A stretch of DNA of 49,148 nt from Alphaproteobacteria bacterium (GCA_023700945.1 JAMPXY010000004.1:1-49148); one strand, 5' to 3'. Shown: positions 9,413 to 18,603, numbered from the stretch's first letter. Translations and numbers: made by a program. The notes: generated from the sequence alone by a model not told the origin.

Positions 9413-10131
9413 CGCTGTCCGGTTGGCATTTTGACGGCATTGGGCACTTGCTTCAGGCATGCCGTATTGGTGCGTGACCCAATCGCCCGCAGATTTTGAA
9501 AATCTGGGTAGGGGCTGTCTTTGTAGTTTTTGGCAAAAGTCAGGGCATAGCATTTGCAGAATTCATCCATGTGCCGTGAGTCCAGAATGAGCGAGAGAGA
9601 ATTCAGGCACTGGTCGTGACCATAGGCTGCCACACCCGGTTCCGATGTGCACTCTCCGGCTATTTTACCCATGATGGCATCGCGTGATTTTTCCGGGCTG
9701 AAAACCCGCTCTTCAAAATAGGTGCTGCCCAGACATTCACAGTCATGAAACTGGGAGTAGAGTTTATAGTGATGGCATTCATTAAAAACTTTTTGGCTCT
9801 CATCCAGAATTTGATTCTGTGAATCAACAGGCAGGGTCTGAAATATCTGATCGGCGCTCTTTCCTTTGAAAGTTCTTTTCTCGCGCTTTTGCCAAGGCTC
9901 CATATACGGGGCAATCACGGACTTGCCATCTTCAGCGGGCGCGGTTTGCACCTGCTCTTTGGGTTGGTCGTCGACGATAGTGGGATTAAGGTCGGGGGGG
10001 GCATCCAGAACCGACGGCTCTGCCGTCAAGGTCGACTGTGAGTCGAGCAGGGCAGGCGTTTCGCTTTGTGCCAAAACCGGGAGTATCGGTAACGCAAGAA
10101 CGGCTGCGATTGTCAGGATGCCAAGTCTCAT
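9409..10131 (-). CDS. Secreted Cys-containing protein, unknown function
   Basis: A 240-aa protein with a Sec signal peptide (MRLGILTIAAVLALPILPVLAQ). A low-complexity acidic/Pro linker follows to about residue 75, then a domain with closely spaced Cys pairs (FHDCECLGSTYFEERV, then MDEFCKCYALTF) and further single Cys. AGAGGA precedes the ATG by 4 nt. Length, signal peptide and CxC motifs resemble the secreted protein at 5664, so the two may be distant relatives; this is inference. The CxC pairs could form disulfides or bind a metal. No family recognised. Confidence 0.75.
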   Translation of the reverse strand: MRLGILTIAAVLALPILPVLAQSETPALLDSQSTLTAEPSVLDAPPDLNPTIVDDQPKEQVQTAPAEDGKSVIAPYMEPWQKREKRTFKGKSADQIFQTLPVDSQNQILDESQKVFNECHHYKLYSQFHDCECLGSTYFEERVFSPEKSRDAIMGKIAGECTSEPGVAAYGHDQCLNSLSLILDSRHMDEFCKCYALTFAKNYKDSPYPDFQNLRAIGSRTNTACLKQVPNAVKMPTGQR

Positions 10132-10179
10132 TTTATCCTCTGATTTGCTTATCTCTACCTTTGGATTTTAGCATAAAGA

Positions 10180-10206
10180 AAGACCGGCGTGTGCCGGTCT
10201 TTTTTT
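10180..10206 (-). terminator. Rho-independent terminator after the HTH/coiled-coil gene
   Basis: Stem AAGACCGGC / GCCGGTCTT with a GTGT loop, lying 17 bp beyond the stop of the minus-strand gene at 10223. It has T-rich flanks in both directions, so it could act bidirectionally. Confidence 0.8.
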
Positions 10207-10222
10207 AATCTGCGTGAATATT

Positions 10223-10894
10223 TCAGGCCGAGGCTTTATCGGCTTCAGGCTGCGAGGTGTTGGCCACACTTTCGCCACGAATTTTGTGCCACAGGCCCTG
10301 GATATCGAAATTACGTGCGGCTTCAGAGGCAGCCTGCCGCGGACGGCTGAAGGGGCTGGCCTTTCGCGGTTCCGAGCTTTTCTCGGGTACGGGGACTTCG
10401 GCAGGCTTTACGGTGGCCGTGGCCGGTTTGCCCGGACCGCGGCGTTGCATTTCCATTTGTCGGCGCATCTGGGCGCGACGATCACGTTCTTTCAGCTCTT
10501 CTTTCAGTTCTTCCGCCTGCTTCTGGCTATACTGGCTGGTGAGCAGAACCTGCTGGGCCTGTTTTTGCCATTGGTCACGCTGGGTTTTCAGATCTTCAAT
10601 TTGATCCTGCGCGACTTCAAGTTGGTCTTCCAGCATCCGGATGCGCATTTTCATCCGTTCGGTTTCAATGATGGTCGCTGCCTTTTCAAGTTCGTTCTCG
10701 ACGTTGGCGGTGACAATCGTTTCGTTGCCTTGCGGGGCCAGACCGAAGACACGCTCAAGCTCCGATACATCAATGACCCTGCGTCCGGCGTTGTCAATTT
10801 CGTAGGACAGTTTGCCCGCCTTCATGGCGCGTTGCACTGTTGATTTCGAGCGCCCTGTAAGCTCTGCTGCCCGTTGCGGTCCGACCTTTGCCAT
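10223..10894 (-). CDS. HTH-domain protein with coiled coil, unknown role
   Basis: A 223-aa soluble protein. Residues 1-50 look like a MerR/excisionase-type helix-turn-helix (RAAELTGRSKSTVQRAMKAGKLSYEID, then GRRVIDVSELERVFG). Residues ~65-145 form a long charged coiled coil (ENELEKAATIIETERMKMRIRMLEDQLEVAQDQIEDL onward). The C-terminus is Pro/Ser/Lys-rich and probably disordered. The layout suggests a dimeric or oligomeric DNA-binding protein; similar layouts occur in plasmid and phage accessory proteins. AAGGAGAGG precedes the ATG. It lies 60 bp downstream of the SapC gene on the same strand, so the two are probably co-transcribed. Confidence 0.75.
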   Translation of the reverse strand: MAKVGPQRAAELTGRSKSTVQRAMKAGKLSYEIDNAGRRVIDVSELERVFGLAPQGNETIVTANVENELEKAATIIETERMKMRIRMLEDQLEVAQDQIEDLKTQRDQWQKQAQQVLLTSQYSQKQAEELKEELKERDRRAQMRRQMEMQRRGPGKPATATVKPAEVPVPEKSSEPRKASPFSRPRQAASEAARNFDIQGLWHKIRGESVANTSQPEADKASA

Positions 10895-10954
10895 GAGATG
10901 TATCCTCTCCTTGAATTAACGTTGTTATTATGGACTTAAATTAAAAATCAGTAG

Positions 10955-11758
10955 TTATTGTTTGGTTCCGGTTTTCTCTTCCAGTTCAATCCGGCGGGAG
11001 AGCATCTTGGTCAGGCGGCTCCACTGTGCACCTGAGAACAAGTGGGCATATAAGAACGGCAGCCAGCCATTCTTGCGCCACTCGAGGAAGTCTTTCTCCG
11101 GCAGGGTGGCCAGTTTTTGTTCATCCACAATCCGGAAGCCCGAGAAATTGATGCGCTTGCCACCACCGATATTGATTTCGGCTTGCCGCTCGACCAGCAA
11201 GCCACTGCTTGCCAATGCCTTGCTGAAGGCCAGCGTTTGCTGGGCTGCTGCATGATAGGATTTGCAGAATTCGAGAGCGTTCTGGGCCAGCAGGGCAGGT
11301 TTGCCTTCAGCCTCGAAGAATTTCTGCTCACTTTTGTTGTCAACAATCTGGTCATTCATGTCGACGCACAAAGTCAACTGGTCTGTACCGGCAATTTCCG
11401 AGAAGATAAACGGGTAGCGGCGGATATAAGCCGGGACATAGGCGTCCTCAACCCATTCGCCCGATCCGTCAACAAACAGGTTTTCGTTATCACGCACGCC
11501 CAGCAGGGCGACGGGGGTGGCGTTGTTATCGGGGCTGAAAGCGATGGGGTAATAATGACTGATTTGCGGCATCTCGATCATGTTGATCGGTACGGCATTG
11601 ACATGGTCGCAGAAGGATAAACCGAAGTTTTTCTTAAGTCCGAGATCCGCATGTTTTTTGCCGTCGAGCGGTACCGGGTTGGAATAAAACAGGGGCAGTG
11701 GCGCGGCTTTGTTGTCACCGTCTCCAGTGGTTGCAGCGGTTGCTTCCTTTTTAGCCAT
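10955..11758 (-). CDS. SapC-family protein
   Basis: A 267-aa protein that matches the SapC family by its opening PLFYSNPVPLDGKKHADLGLKKNFGLSFCDHVNAVPINMIEMPQISHYYPIAFS, followed by VALLGVRDNENLFVD, YVPAYIRRYPFIF and LCVDMN. These are the signature segments of these alphaproteobacterial and gammaproteobacterial proteins. The family name comes from Campylobacter S-layer locus genes, but biochemical function is not established. No signal peptide is visible, and the N-terminus is Ala/Thr-rich and probably flexible. It leads the probable two-gene unit with the HTH/coiled-coil gene. Confidence 0.85.
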   Translation of the reverse strand: MAKKEATAATTGDGDNKAAPLPLFYSNPVPLDGKKHADLGLKKNFGLSFCDHVNAVPINMIEMPQISHYYPIAFSPDNNATPVALLGVRDNENLFVDGSGEWVEDAYVPAYIRRYPFIFSEIAGTDQLTLCVDMNDQIVDNKSEQKFFEAEGKPALLAQNALEFCKSYHAAAQQTLAFSKALASSGLLVERQAEINIGGGKRINFSGFRIVDEQKLATLPEKDFLEWRKNGWLPFLYAHLFSGAQWSRLTKMLSRRIELEEKTGTKQ

Positions 11759-12073
11759 GATCGTGTCTCTTCCTTCCAGATGACAGGTTGCCTTTGTCGG
11801 CAGTGCCTATGAATAGTAATACGTATGATGGAAACGTGCCTGAATCAACCAGACTTGGCACTGAAAGTCCATCATTTTGATATTCCGTAAAACATTTCCC
11901 CCCAGTTATGAGCCACTTGCCCCTCTGCTCTCCAGTGTCTAAAATTATGTAAATAAACTAATATAATATTTTTTCATAATACAAAAATCATCTTTCGCCA
12001 TTCCTGCAAATGCGCTAGGTTTCGCCCAGTTTCGCGCCGAAGGGCGCAGTCTTGCGAGAAAAGGATCACGGTT
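11759..12073. other. Divergent promoter region between sapC-like gene and ugd
   Basis: A 315-bp gap between divergent genes. It contains an AT-rich block with a consensus TATAAT at 11962-11967 without an obvious -35 box, and a small GCGCC-GAA-GGGCGC hairpin near 12034-12047 just before ugd. No ORF or RNA gene was recognised. Confidence 0.45.
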
Positions 12074-13429
12074 ATGCGTATTGCAATGGTGGGTACGGGT
12101 TATGTCGGACTGGTATCAGGCACATGTTTTGCCGAGTTTGGCTTTGATGTGGCCTGCATAGACCGGGATGCCGCCAAGATCGAGCGCCTCAAGCAGGGTC
12201 AGTCCCCGATTTATGAGCCGGGCCTTGATGAATTGCTCGCCCGCCAGATTGAATCCGGCCGGATCAGCTTTACGACGGACTTGAAAGCAGCGGTCAAAGC
12301 GGCCGATGTGGTTTTTATTGCAGTGGGTACCCCGCCGCGCAGCACCGATGGCCATGCCGATCTCTCTCAGGCCTATCAGGCAGCCAAGGAAATTGCCGAG
12401 GCCATGGAGGGTTACACCGTTGTCGTGACCAAATCGACCGTGCCGGTCGGCACGTCGCGTGAGATCGAACGGATTATCCGCGAGGTTCGTCCGGATGCTG
12501 ATTTTGATATGGTGTCCAATCCGGAATTCTTGCGTGAGGGGGCAGCGATCAATGATTTCATGCGTCCCGACCGTGTGGTGGTAGGTTTGAGTTCTGATCG
12601 TGCCCGGGCGGTAATGAGCGAGTTGTATCGCCCGCTGTTCCTGAGCGAAACGCCGATTGTTTTCACCGCACGTGAGACGTCAGAAATCATCAAATACGCC
12701 GCCAATGCGTTTCTTGCGACTAAAATTACGTTCATCAACGAAATCGCCAATCTGTGCGAAAAAGCCGGGGCCGATGTGCAGGATGTCGCCAAGGCCATCG
12801 GGCTTGATGGCCGGATTGGCAAGAAATTTTTACATCCTGGGCCGGGTTATGGCGGTTCTTGCTTTCCCAAAGACACGCTGGCGCTGGTGCAAACAGGTGA
12901 GGTTTTAGGGGTCCCGCAACGCATTGTCGAAGCTGTGGTGCAGGTCAATGCCGACCGTCAGCGTGATATGGCCGAGCGGATTATTCAGGCCTGCGGTGGT
13001 GATGTGCAGGGCAAGCGGATTGGTATTCTCGGGGTGGCCTTCAAACCCAATACTGATGACGTTCGCGAAGCCCCGGCTTTGACGATTATCCCGATCCTGC
13101 AACAGGCCGGTGCGGTGGTGGCGGCCTATGATCCGGTCGCAATGGAACAGGCACAAAAACAGTTGCAAGACGTGGTCTGGTGTCAGGATGCCTATGAAGT
13201 CGCGACCCAGTCCGAGGCCTTGGTGATTGTGACTGAATGGAATGAATTCCGTGCGCTCGATCTGGTCCGGATCGGCAGCGTCATGAAATCACGGCGGTTG
13301 CTGGATTTACGCAATATTTACCGTCCGGAAGATATCGAGAAAACCGGATTTTATTATAGCTCGATTGGCCGCCCGGATATTCTGCCTGATACAGCGGCGC
13401 CGCGTGAAAAATTACGCTCGATTTCCTGA
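12074..13429 (+). CDS. ugd: UDP-glucose 6-dehydrogenase
   Basis: Oxidises UDP-glucose to UDP-glucuronate with 2 NAD+, supplying uronic acids for capsule, exopolysaccharide or lipid decoration. The N-terminal Rossmann motif is MVGTGYVGLVSGTCFAEFG; TKSTVPVGTS and NPEFLREGAAINDF follow; the catalytic Cys is in GYGGSCFPKDT at about residue 262; the C-terminal domain has GVAFKPNTDDVREAPA. Length 451 aa is normal. AAGGA lies upstream of the ATG. It is followed 53 bp later by a kinase-like gene on the same strand. The glycosyltransferases at 24-26 kb are candidate users of related sugar nucleotides. Confidence 0.95.
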   Translation: MRIAMVGTGYVGLVSGTCFAEFGFDVACIDRDAAKIERLKQGQSPIYEPGLDELLARQIESGRISFTTDLKAAVKAADVVFIAVGTPPRSTDGHADLSQAYQAAKEIAEAMEGYTVVVTKSTVPVGTSREIERIIREVRPDADFDMVSNPEFLREGAAINDFMRPDRVVVGLSSDRARAVMSELYRPLFLSETPIVFTARETSEIIKYAANAFLATKITFINEIANLCEKAGADVQDVAKAIGLDGRIGKKFLHPGPGYGGSCFPKDTLALVQTGEVLGVPQRIVEAVVQVNADRQRDMAERIIQACGGDVQGKRIGILGVAFKPNTDDVREAPALTIIPILQQAGAVVAAYDPVAMEQAQKQLQDVVWCQDAYEVATQSEALVIVTEWNEFRALDLVRIGSVMKSRRLLDLRNIYRPEDIEKTGFYYSSIGRPDILPDTAAPREKLRSIS

Positions 13430-13482
13430 AACTTTTAAGTTTAAAGGGGGCTGTCATTGTCTGAACGGGCAGATAGCACAAT

Positions 13483-14289
13483 ATGACAGAGGGAAACACC
13501 AGAACCAGCCCTGTTGATATGGGCGTGAACTGGGTTAGCTGGCTGCGTGATCAGGCCACGCGCTTTTATACATGGGACGTTGTCGGGCAGTATCACCGGG
13601 TGATCACTCCGCACAGACCGACCGCGCGCAGCCTGCGCGAGTCCTGGCAAAGACTGCCTGCTTTGACCACACAATTCCCGAACCTAAAGCATAATTTGTT
13701 TATGCGGGCTCTGCCTCATCTGTCGCTGGCGGCACGGGCGCAGATCAATGCCTTCTTTGCTGCCCACGGCTTGCGCGATTTCGAGTTTCTCGATCATGGT
13801 GGCCGGGCGATTGCTTTTCGTGCCTTTCATGTGCCCTCGCGGCAATTACGGATTGCCCGGATGGAGGCGCCGCATCACTGCCGTTATCCCCGCCCTGATC
13901 ACCCCACGGTGCTGCCTGCTTTTGCCAGCAATCAAGGGCGCATGGGGGGGTATGGCGATATCAAACTGGAAATTCTGCCTGAGGTGATGCCGCTCTCGAA
14001 AATTTTCAAGGCACAGGATCTGGGGCAAACTGAGTTGTTGCGCGATCTCTTCCATGAGGCGGTCTTTGGTTTGTCATGGGGAACCAACGTCATGTATCCG
14101 GTCACTATGTTTGATCGTGATGCTGAACCGCAGAATGTGGGCTTGCGTCCGGATGGCCGACTGGTCAGTTTCGATCCGCAGATCATCACTGGTGCACGTG
14201 CGCAAGTGGCGCATCGTCATTTCAAAACGCCGGGCGTCTTGCAAGATGCCAGCGCCCAACAGCTGGCGCTGGTTTATCCGGTAATTTAA
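13483..14289 (+). CDS. Protein-kinase-like fold protein, unknown substrate
   Basis: A 268-aa soluble protein that I do not recognise as a named family. Its C-terminal half has the spacing of a kinase catalytic core: MFDRDAEPQNVGL corresponds to HRDxxxxN, and GRLVSFDPQII 11 residues later corresponds to the DFG position. Upstream, FLDHGGRAIAFRAFHVPSRQLRIARME looks like a glycine-loop/beta-3 region, but with Arg where the VAIK lysine would be. KLEILPEVMPLSKIF could be the hinge. It could be an active atypical kinase or a pseudokinase. It follows ugd on the same strand and ends 9 bp from a convergent M3 peptidase. No clear ribosome-binding site is seen at the ATG, so the start is uncertain. Confidence 0.6.
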   Translation: MTEGNTRTSPVDMGVNWVSWLRDQATRFYTWDVVGQYHRVITPHRPTARSLRESWQRLPALTTQFPNLKHNLFMRALPHLSLAARAQINAFFAAHGLRDFEFLDHGGRAIAFRAFHVPSRQLRIARMEAPHHCRYPRPDHPTVLPAFASNQGRMGGYGDIKLEILPEVMPLSKIFKAQDLGQTELLRDLFHEAVFGLSWGTNVMYPVTMFDRDAEPQNVGLRPDGRLVSFDPQIITGARAQVAHRHFKTPGVLQDASAQQLALVYPVI

Positions 14290-14298
14290 AAGGCTCGA

Positions 14299-16377
14299 TT
14301 AGGCGACTTTCGAGGTAGCGCCATCCAGCAAGCCTTCCCGGCGGAGCAGGGCATCGGGATCTGCATCCTGTCCCCGGAAATTGCGGTAGAGAATCGCCGG
14401 ATGTTCGGTGCCGCCGCGCTCTAGAATTTCACGGCGGTATTTCATCAGCCGTTCCTCATCATAAACATGATTTTCCGTCATGTAATAGAAAGCATCGGCG
14501 TCCAGTACCTCGGCCCATTTATAACTGTTATAGCCTGAGGCATAACCACCGCCGAAAATGTGGCTGAAGGAGGTGGATGTTGGCCCCGCCAGCATCGGGA
14601 ACAGTCTTGTGTCTTTGGTCACGTCTTCTTCAAATTTAAACACGTCAAAACCGTATTTTTTCTCGATCTCTTCGGGGTTGGTGGTGTACCACAGCATATC
14701 CAGTGTGGCGAGATTGACCTGACGCAATCCCATCGAGGCCACCATGAAGTTTTTCGAGTCATTCAACTTGCGGAACAGATCATCGGGAATTTTTTCACCG
14801 GTTTGCCAGTGACCGCTAATCAGATCAAGCGTTGCGCGCGTATAGGCCCAGTTTTCTTGCACCTGTGAGGGGAGCTCGACAAAATCCCATTTAACGTTGG
14901 GGCTGGCGAGCGAGCGATATGTCACATCGGACAGCAGACCATGCATGGCGTGACCCATTTCATGGAACAGAGTCAGGACTTCATCATGGGTCAGCAGTGA
15001 AGGTTTCTCTGGCAGGGGTTCGGTGAAATTGCAGACAATCGCAATGATCGGGCGTTCGACTTTGTCGGCAAACAGGCCTTGTGAGCGATATCCGGTCATC
15101 CAGGCACCGGGCTTCTTGCCACTGCGTGGATGGAAATCGGCATAGAGCGTTCCTATAAAGGCTTTGGTTTTTTTATCGGTGACATCGAAGGCCTTCACAT
15201 CCGCTGCCCAGGTTGGATAGGCGGTATTTTCGGCAAAAACCACGCCAAACTGGCGGCTGAAATGTTCGAAACAGCCGGACAGCACTTTTTCCAGCGGGAA
15301 ATAAGGGCGTAAATCTTCACTGGAAAACCCGTACACCGACTCTTTCATTTTTTCGCTGTAATAAGCGACATCCCAAGGCTTAATCTCAGACGGACCGCCG
15401 TGGGCCGCCGCAAATTTTTTCAGGGCGTCAAGGTCGCGCATGGCGGCATCCTTGTAGGCATCCTTGAGCTTGCCAAGGAAGGCAAAGACAGTCTCCGGCT
15501 TCTCCGACATGCGGTCTTCCAGCACAAAATGGGCCGGGGTGGGGTAGCCCAAAAGGTTGGCGCTTTCATAACTGAGTGTGACGATTTGCTTGATCGTGTC
15601 CTGATTGTCGTATTGGTCTTTCCAGGCACGACTGCCGAAGGCTCGCCACATTTTCTCACGCAGGGCGCGGTTATCGGCATAGGTAACAAACGGGCCATAG
15701 CTTGGGTAATCGAGGGTAAAGAGCCATTGGCCGGGATGATTTTTCTTCTCGGCACGGGCTTTGGCGGCGGTGATGACATCGGCGGGCAATCCTGCCAGAT
15801 CGGCTTCCTTGTCAATCAACAGGCTAAACGCCTCCATCGAATTCTTGATATTTTCGTTAAAGGCGGTGCCAAGGGTCGAGGCGGCGATATTGATTTCCAT
15901 CATCCGCTCTTTGTCTTTGCCACTGAGCAGGGCCCCGCTGCGACGGAAACCGTCATAGGTGTTTTTCAGCAGGGTTTTTTGCTCGGTGGTCAGGGCCGGG
16001 CTGTCATGCTCCTTGTCCCAGACCGCCTTGATCCGGGAGAACAAGGCCTCATCCATCGCTACGGATGAATAAAATTCAGCCAGTTGCGGGGCAACGGTTT
16101 GTTTAATGTCAACCAAAGCCGGGGTGGCGACCGCACTGATCTGGTTGCCGAGAATTTCCATGACATGGCTCAGGGTTTCTCCCATCACCTCGAGAGCGAC
16201 GATTGTATTCTCAAAATTCGGGGCGTCCGGATGGGCTTTGATCGCGGCCAGCTCCTGTTTGGCTTGGGCCAGTCCCTCTTCAATCGCGGGCAGATAGTGC
16301 TCATCCTTGATCCGGTCAAAGGCCGGGGCATGGTTGGGGAGAGATGACGGAGCCAGCAACGGATTGAGTGCGGTCAT
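14299..16377 (-). CDS. M3-family oligopeptidase (copy 1)
   Basis: A 692-aa zinc metallopeptidase of the oligopeptidase A/Dcp (thimet) type that cleaves short peptides in the cytosol. The zinc site is in LTLFHEMGHAMHGLLSDVTYRSLASPNVKWDFVELPSQVQENW, at about residues 468-510. The downstream Tyr/Gly substrate loop FSHIFGGGYASGYNSYKWAEVLDADAF is also present. No signal peptide is visible (MTALNPLLAPSSLPNHAPAFDRI). GAAGAGG precedes the ATG. It is closely similar along its whole length to the next gene, pointing to tandem duplication. PrlC/OpdA is the closest named role, but with three paralogs here the symbol cannot be assigned. Confidence 0.92.
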   Translation of the reverse strand: MTALNPLLAPSSLPNHAPAFDRIKDEHYLPAIEEGLAQAKQELAAIKAHPDAPNFENTIVALEVMGETLSHVMEILGNQISAVATPALVDIKQTVAPQLAEFYSSVAMDEALFSRIKAVWDKEHDSPALTTEQKTLLKNTYDGFRRSGALLSGKDKERMMEINIAASTLGTAFNENIKNSMEAFSLLIDKEADLAGLPADVITAAKARAEKKNHPGQWLFTLDYPSYGPFVTYADNRALREKMWRAFGSRAWKDQYDNQDTIKQIVTLSYESANLLGYPTPAHFVLEDRMSEKPETVFAFLGKLKDAYKDAAMRDLDALKKFAAAHGGPSEIKPWDVAYYSEKMKESVYGFSSEDLRPYFPLEKVLSGCFEHFSRQFGVVFAENTAYPTWAADVKAFDVTDKKTKAFIGTLYADFHPRSGKKPGAWMTGYRSQGLFADKVERPIIAIVCNFTEPLPEKPSLLTHDEVLTLFHEMGHAMHGLLSDVTYRSLASPNVKWDFVELPSQVQENWAYTRATLDLISGHWQTGEKIPDDLFRKLNDSKNFMVASMGLRQVNLATLDMLWYTTNPEEIEKKYGFDVFKFEEDVTKDTRLFPMLAGPTSTSFSHIFGGGYASGYNSYKWAEVLDADAFYYMTENHVYDEERLMKYRREILERGGTEHPAILYRNFRGQDADPDALLRREGLLDGATSKVA

Positions 16378-16478
16378 GAAAAAACCTCTTCAGGGGATTG
16401 GCGAATCAGATGAAAGATTATATAGGGCGCCAGCCCGCCTGTTCCAGAGGGAATTACAGGGCTTTGGGATAGATGAAA

Positions 16479-16501
16479 GGGGGATACATGGTGTATCCCC
16501 C
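16479..16501 (-). terminator. Terminator after M3 copy 2
   Basis: Perfect 10-bp stem GGGGGATACA / TGTATCCCCC with a 3-nt loop, followed on the minus strand by TTTC. It lies 30 bp beyond the stop of the second M3 gene, so the two tandem M3 genes are probably separate transcripts. Confidence 0.75.
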
Positions 16502-16530
16502 GGTTCAGCACACAAGTGACCCCTGATCTT

Positions 16531-18603
16531 CTACATAAATGTTGGTTTGGGCGGCAGCAGACCCTCGCGGCGGGGCAGGGCCTGGGGGTCGGCATCCTGT
16601 CCCCGGAAATTGCGGTAAAGTGTGGCTGGATTATCGGTACCACCCTTGGCCAGAAATTCTTTGCGATATTTATTCAGGCGATAGCTGTCATAGGTCGTAA
16701 GCTCGGTCAGATATTCAAAGGCATCAGCATCGAGAACCTCTGCCCATTTATAGCTGTAATAACCGGCATCATAGCCACCGGAAAAAATATGGGTGAAGGA
16801 CGTTGAAGTGGGCCCGGCCAGCATCGGGAACAGGCGTGTATCGGCGGTGACGGCTTCTTCGAAAGCAAAAATATTGAAGCCGAATTTGTCTTCAATGTCC
16901 TTGGGGTTGGTATTGTACCAGGCCTGATCCAGTGTCGCGAGATTGACCTGACGCAGCCCGGCAGCCCCGGCCATATAGTTTTTGGAAGCCACCATTTTTT
17001 GGTAAAGATCTTCAGGAATTTTCTCGCCGGTCTGGTAGTGCCCGCTGATCAGCGCGAGGGTTTCTCTGGTAAACGCCCAGTTTTCTTGTACCTGTGAAGG
17101 CAGTTCAACCGCATCCCATGGTACATAGGGGCTGGCCTTTGAACGGTAGGTTACATCCGAAACCAGACCGTGAACCGCGTGGCCCAGTTCGTGGAACAGG
17201 GTTGTGACTTCATCATGATCGAGCAGGGCTGGTTTGCCAGGTAGCGGCTTGGTGAAATTGCATTCAATTGCAATCACCGGACGTTCGATCTGGCCTTGAT
17301 AGAGGCCCTGTGCCCGGTAATCGGTCATCCATGCCCCGCCTTTTTTGCCCTTGCGCGGATGAAAATCGGTATAGAGCGTACCGACAAAAGCACCGGTTTT
17401 TTCATCGGTGACGTCAAAGGCTTTCACATCCGGGTGCCAGGTCGGGTATTGCTTGTTTTCGCTGAACTGAATACCGAATTGTTGACTGAAATGCTGGAAG
17501 GTTCCGGCCAGAACTTTTTCCAGCGGGAAATAGGGTTTTAAATCCTCGCTGGAGAAACCGTACAGTTCCTGCTTTTGTTTTTCTGCATAAAAAGTTATGT
17601 CCCAAGGCTTGAGATCGTCGTGCCCCATTTGGGCAGCGAACGCCCTCAGCGATTCCATATCTTTAAGGGCTGCGGGTTTGTAGACGTTTTTTAATTGATC
17701 AAGGAAGGTCGCCACGGTTTGTGGTGTTTGCGCCATGCGGTCTTCCAGCACAGTTTCCGCATGATTGTTATATCCCAGCAGCTGCGCCCGTTCATGCTTA
17801 AGGGTTAGGATGCGCCGGATCAGTTCCTGATTGTCATGTTCTGTCTGCCAGCCCCGGCTGCCATAAGCCCGCCACATCTTCTCGCGCAGGCTGCGGTTTT
17901 CGGCATAGCTGGCAACCGGGCCGTAACTCGGGTAGTCGAGGGTAAAAACCCATTGATTTTCGAGGCCGCGGGTCTTGGCTTCTTCAGCGGCGGCGGCAAC
18001 GGCGTCTTCGGGAATCCCCTTGAGATCATCCTTATCGGTAATGATCATGGCGAAGGCTTCGACGTCCTTCTTGACGTTCTCGCTGAAATCGGAATCCAGC
18101 GTCGACATTTCCTCTACGATTTCTTTCAGGCGTTTTTTGTCAGCGCCCTTGAGCAAGGCCCCGCCGTTGCGGAACCCGTCATAGGTTTTTTTCAGCAAGG
18201 TGTGCTGCTCAGTCGTCAGGGTGGGGTCATCATGGTGCTGATCCCATACCGCCTTGACGCGCTTGAAAATTTTTGTGTCGGTGAGGGCTGCCATATTAAA
18301 CCGGGCACGCAGCGGTGAAATTTTATCCTCTGTCGCTTTCAGTTTGGGGGTTCCGGCTGCCAGCATCTGGTTGCTGAGCAGGCTGGACAGGATACTGAGC
18401 CGCTCACCCGCCAATTCAAGGGCTTCGATCGTATTGGCGAACGTGGGTGTCTCCGGATTGTTTTTAAGCGCCCTGATATCGGCACGGGCCTCTTTCACCG
18501 CTGTGCGCAGGGCTGATAGAAAATGTCTGTCCTTGATCTTATCGAACGCGGGAGCTTCATTCGGCAGCCCCGAGGGTGCCAACAGCGGATTGACAGATGC
18601 CAT
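16531..18603 (-). CDS. M3-family oligopeptidase (copy 2)
   Basis: A 690-aa paralog of copy 1 in the same orientation, 153 bp upstream of it. The zinc-binding and catalytic segment is TTLFHELGHAVHGLVSDVTYRSKASPYVPWDAVELPSQVQENW, with the C-terminal FTHIFSGGYDAGYYSYKWAEVLDADAF. All key residues (HExxH and the downstream Glu) are intact, so it should be active. The N-terminus (MASVNPLLAPSGLPNEAPAFDKIKD) is nearly superimposable on copy 1 and has no signal peptide. It lies 90 bp downstream of a secreted-protein gene on the same strand. Confidence 0.92.
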   Translation of the reverse strand: MASVNPLLAPSGLPNEAPAFDKIKDRHFLSALRTAVKEARADIRALKNNPETPTFANTIEALELAGERLSILSSLLSNQMLAAGTPKLKATEDKISPLRARFNMAALTDTKIFKRVKAVWDQHHDDPTLTTEQHTLLKKTYDGFRNGGALLKGADKKRLKEIVEEMSTLDSDFSENVKKDVEAFAMIITDKDDLKGIPEDAVAAAAEEAKTRGLENQWVFTLDYPSYGPVASYAENRSLREKMWRAYGSRGWQTEHDNQELIRRILTLKHERAQLLGYNNHAETVLEDRMAQTPQTVATFLDQLKNVYKPAALKDMESLRAFAAQMGHDDLKPWDITFYAEKQKQELYGFSSEDLKPYFPLEKVLAGTFQHFSQQFGIQFSENKQYPTWHPDVKAFDVTDEKTGAFVGTLYTDFHPRKGKKGGAWMTDYRAQGLYQGQIERPVIAIECNFTKPLPGKPALLDHDEVTTLFHELGHAVHGLVSDVTYRSKASPYVPWDAVELPSQVQENWAFTRETLALISGHYQTGEKIPEDLYQKMVASKNYMAGAAGLRQVNLATLDQAWYNTNPKDIEDKFGFNIFAFEEAVTADTRLFPMLAGPTSTSFTHIFSGGYDAGYYSYKWAEVLDADAFEYLTELTTYDSYRLNKYRKEFLAKGGTDNPATLYRNFRGQDADPQALPRREGLLPPKPTFM

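Noticed and set aside
15400-16068. 222-aa plus-strand ORF
   Set aside because: Shadow of M3 copy 1, which carries the complete zinc site.
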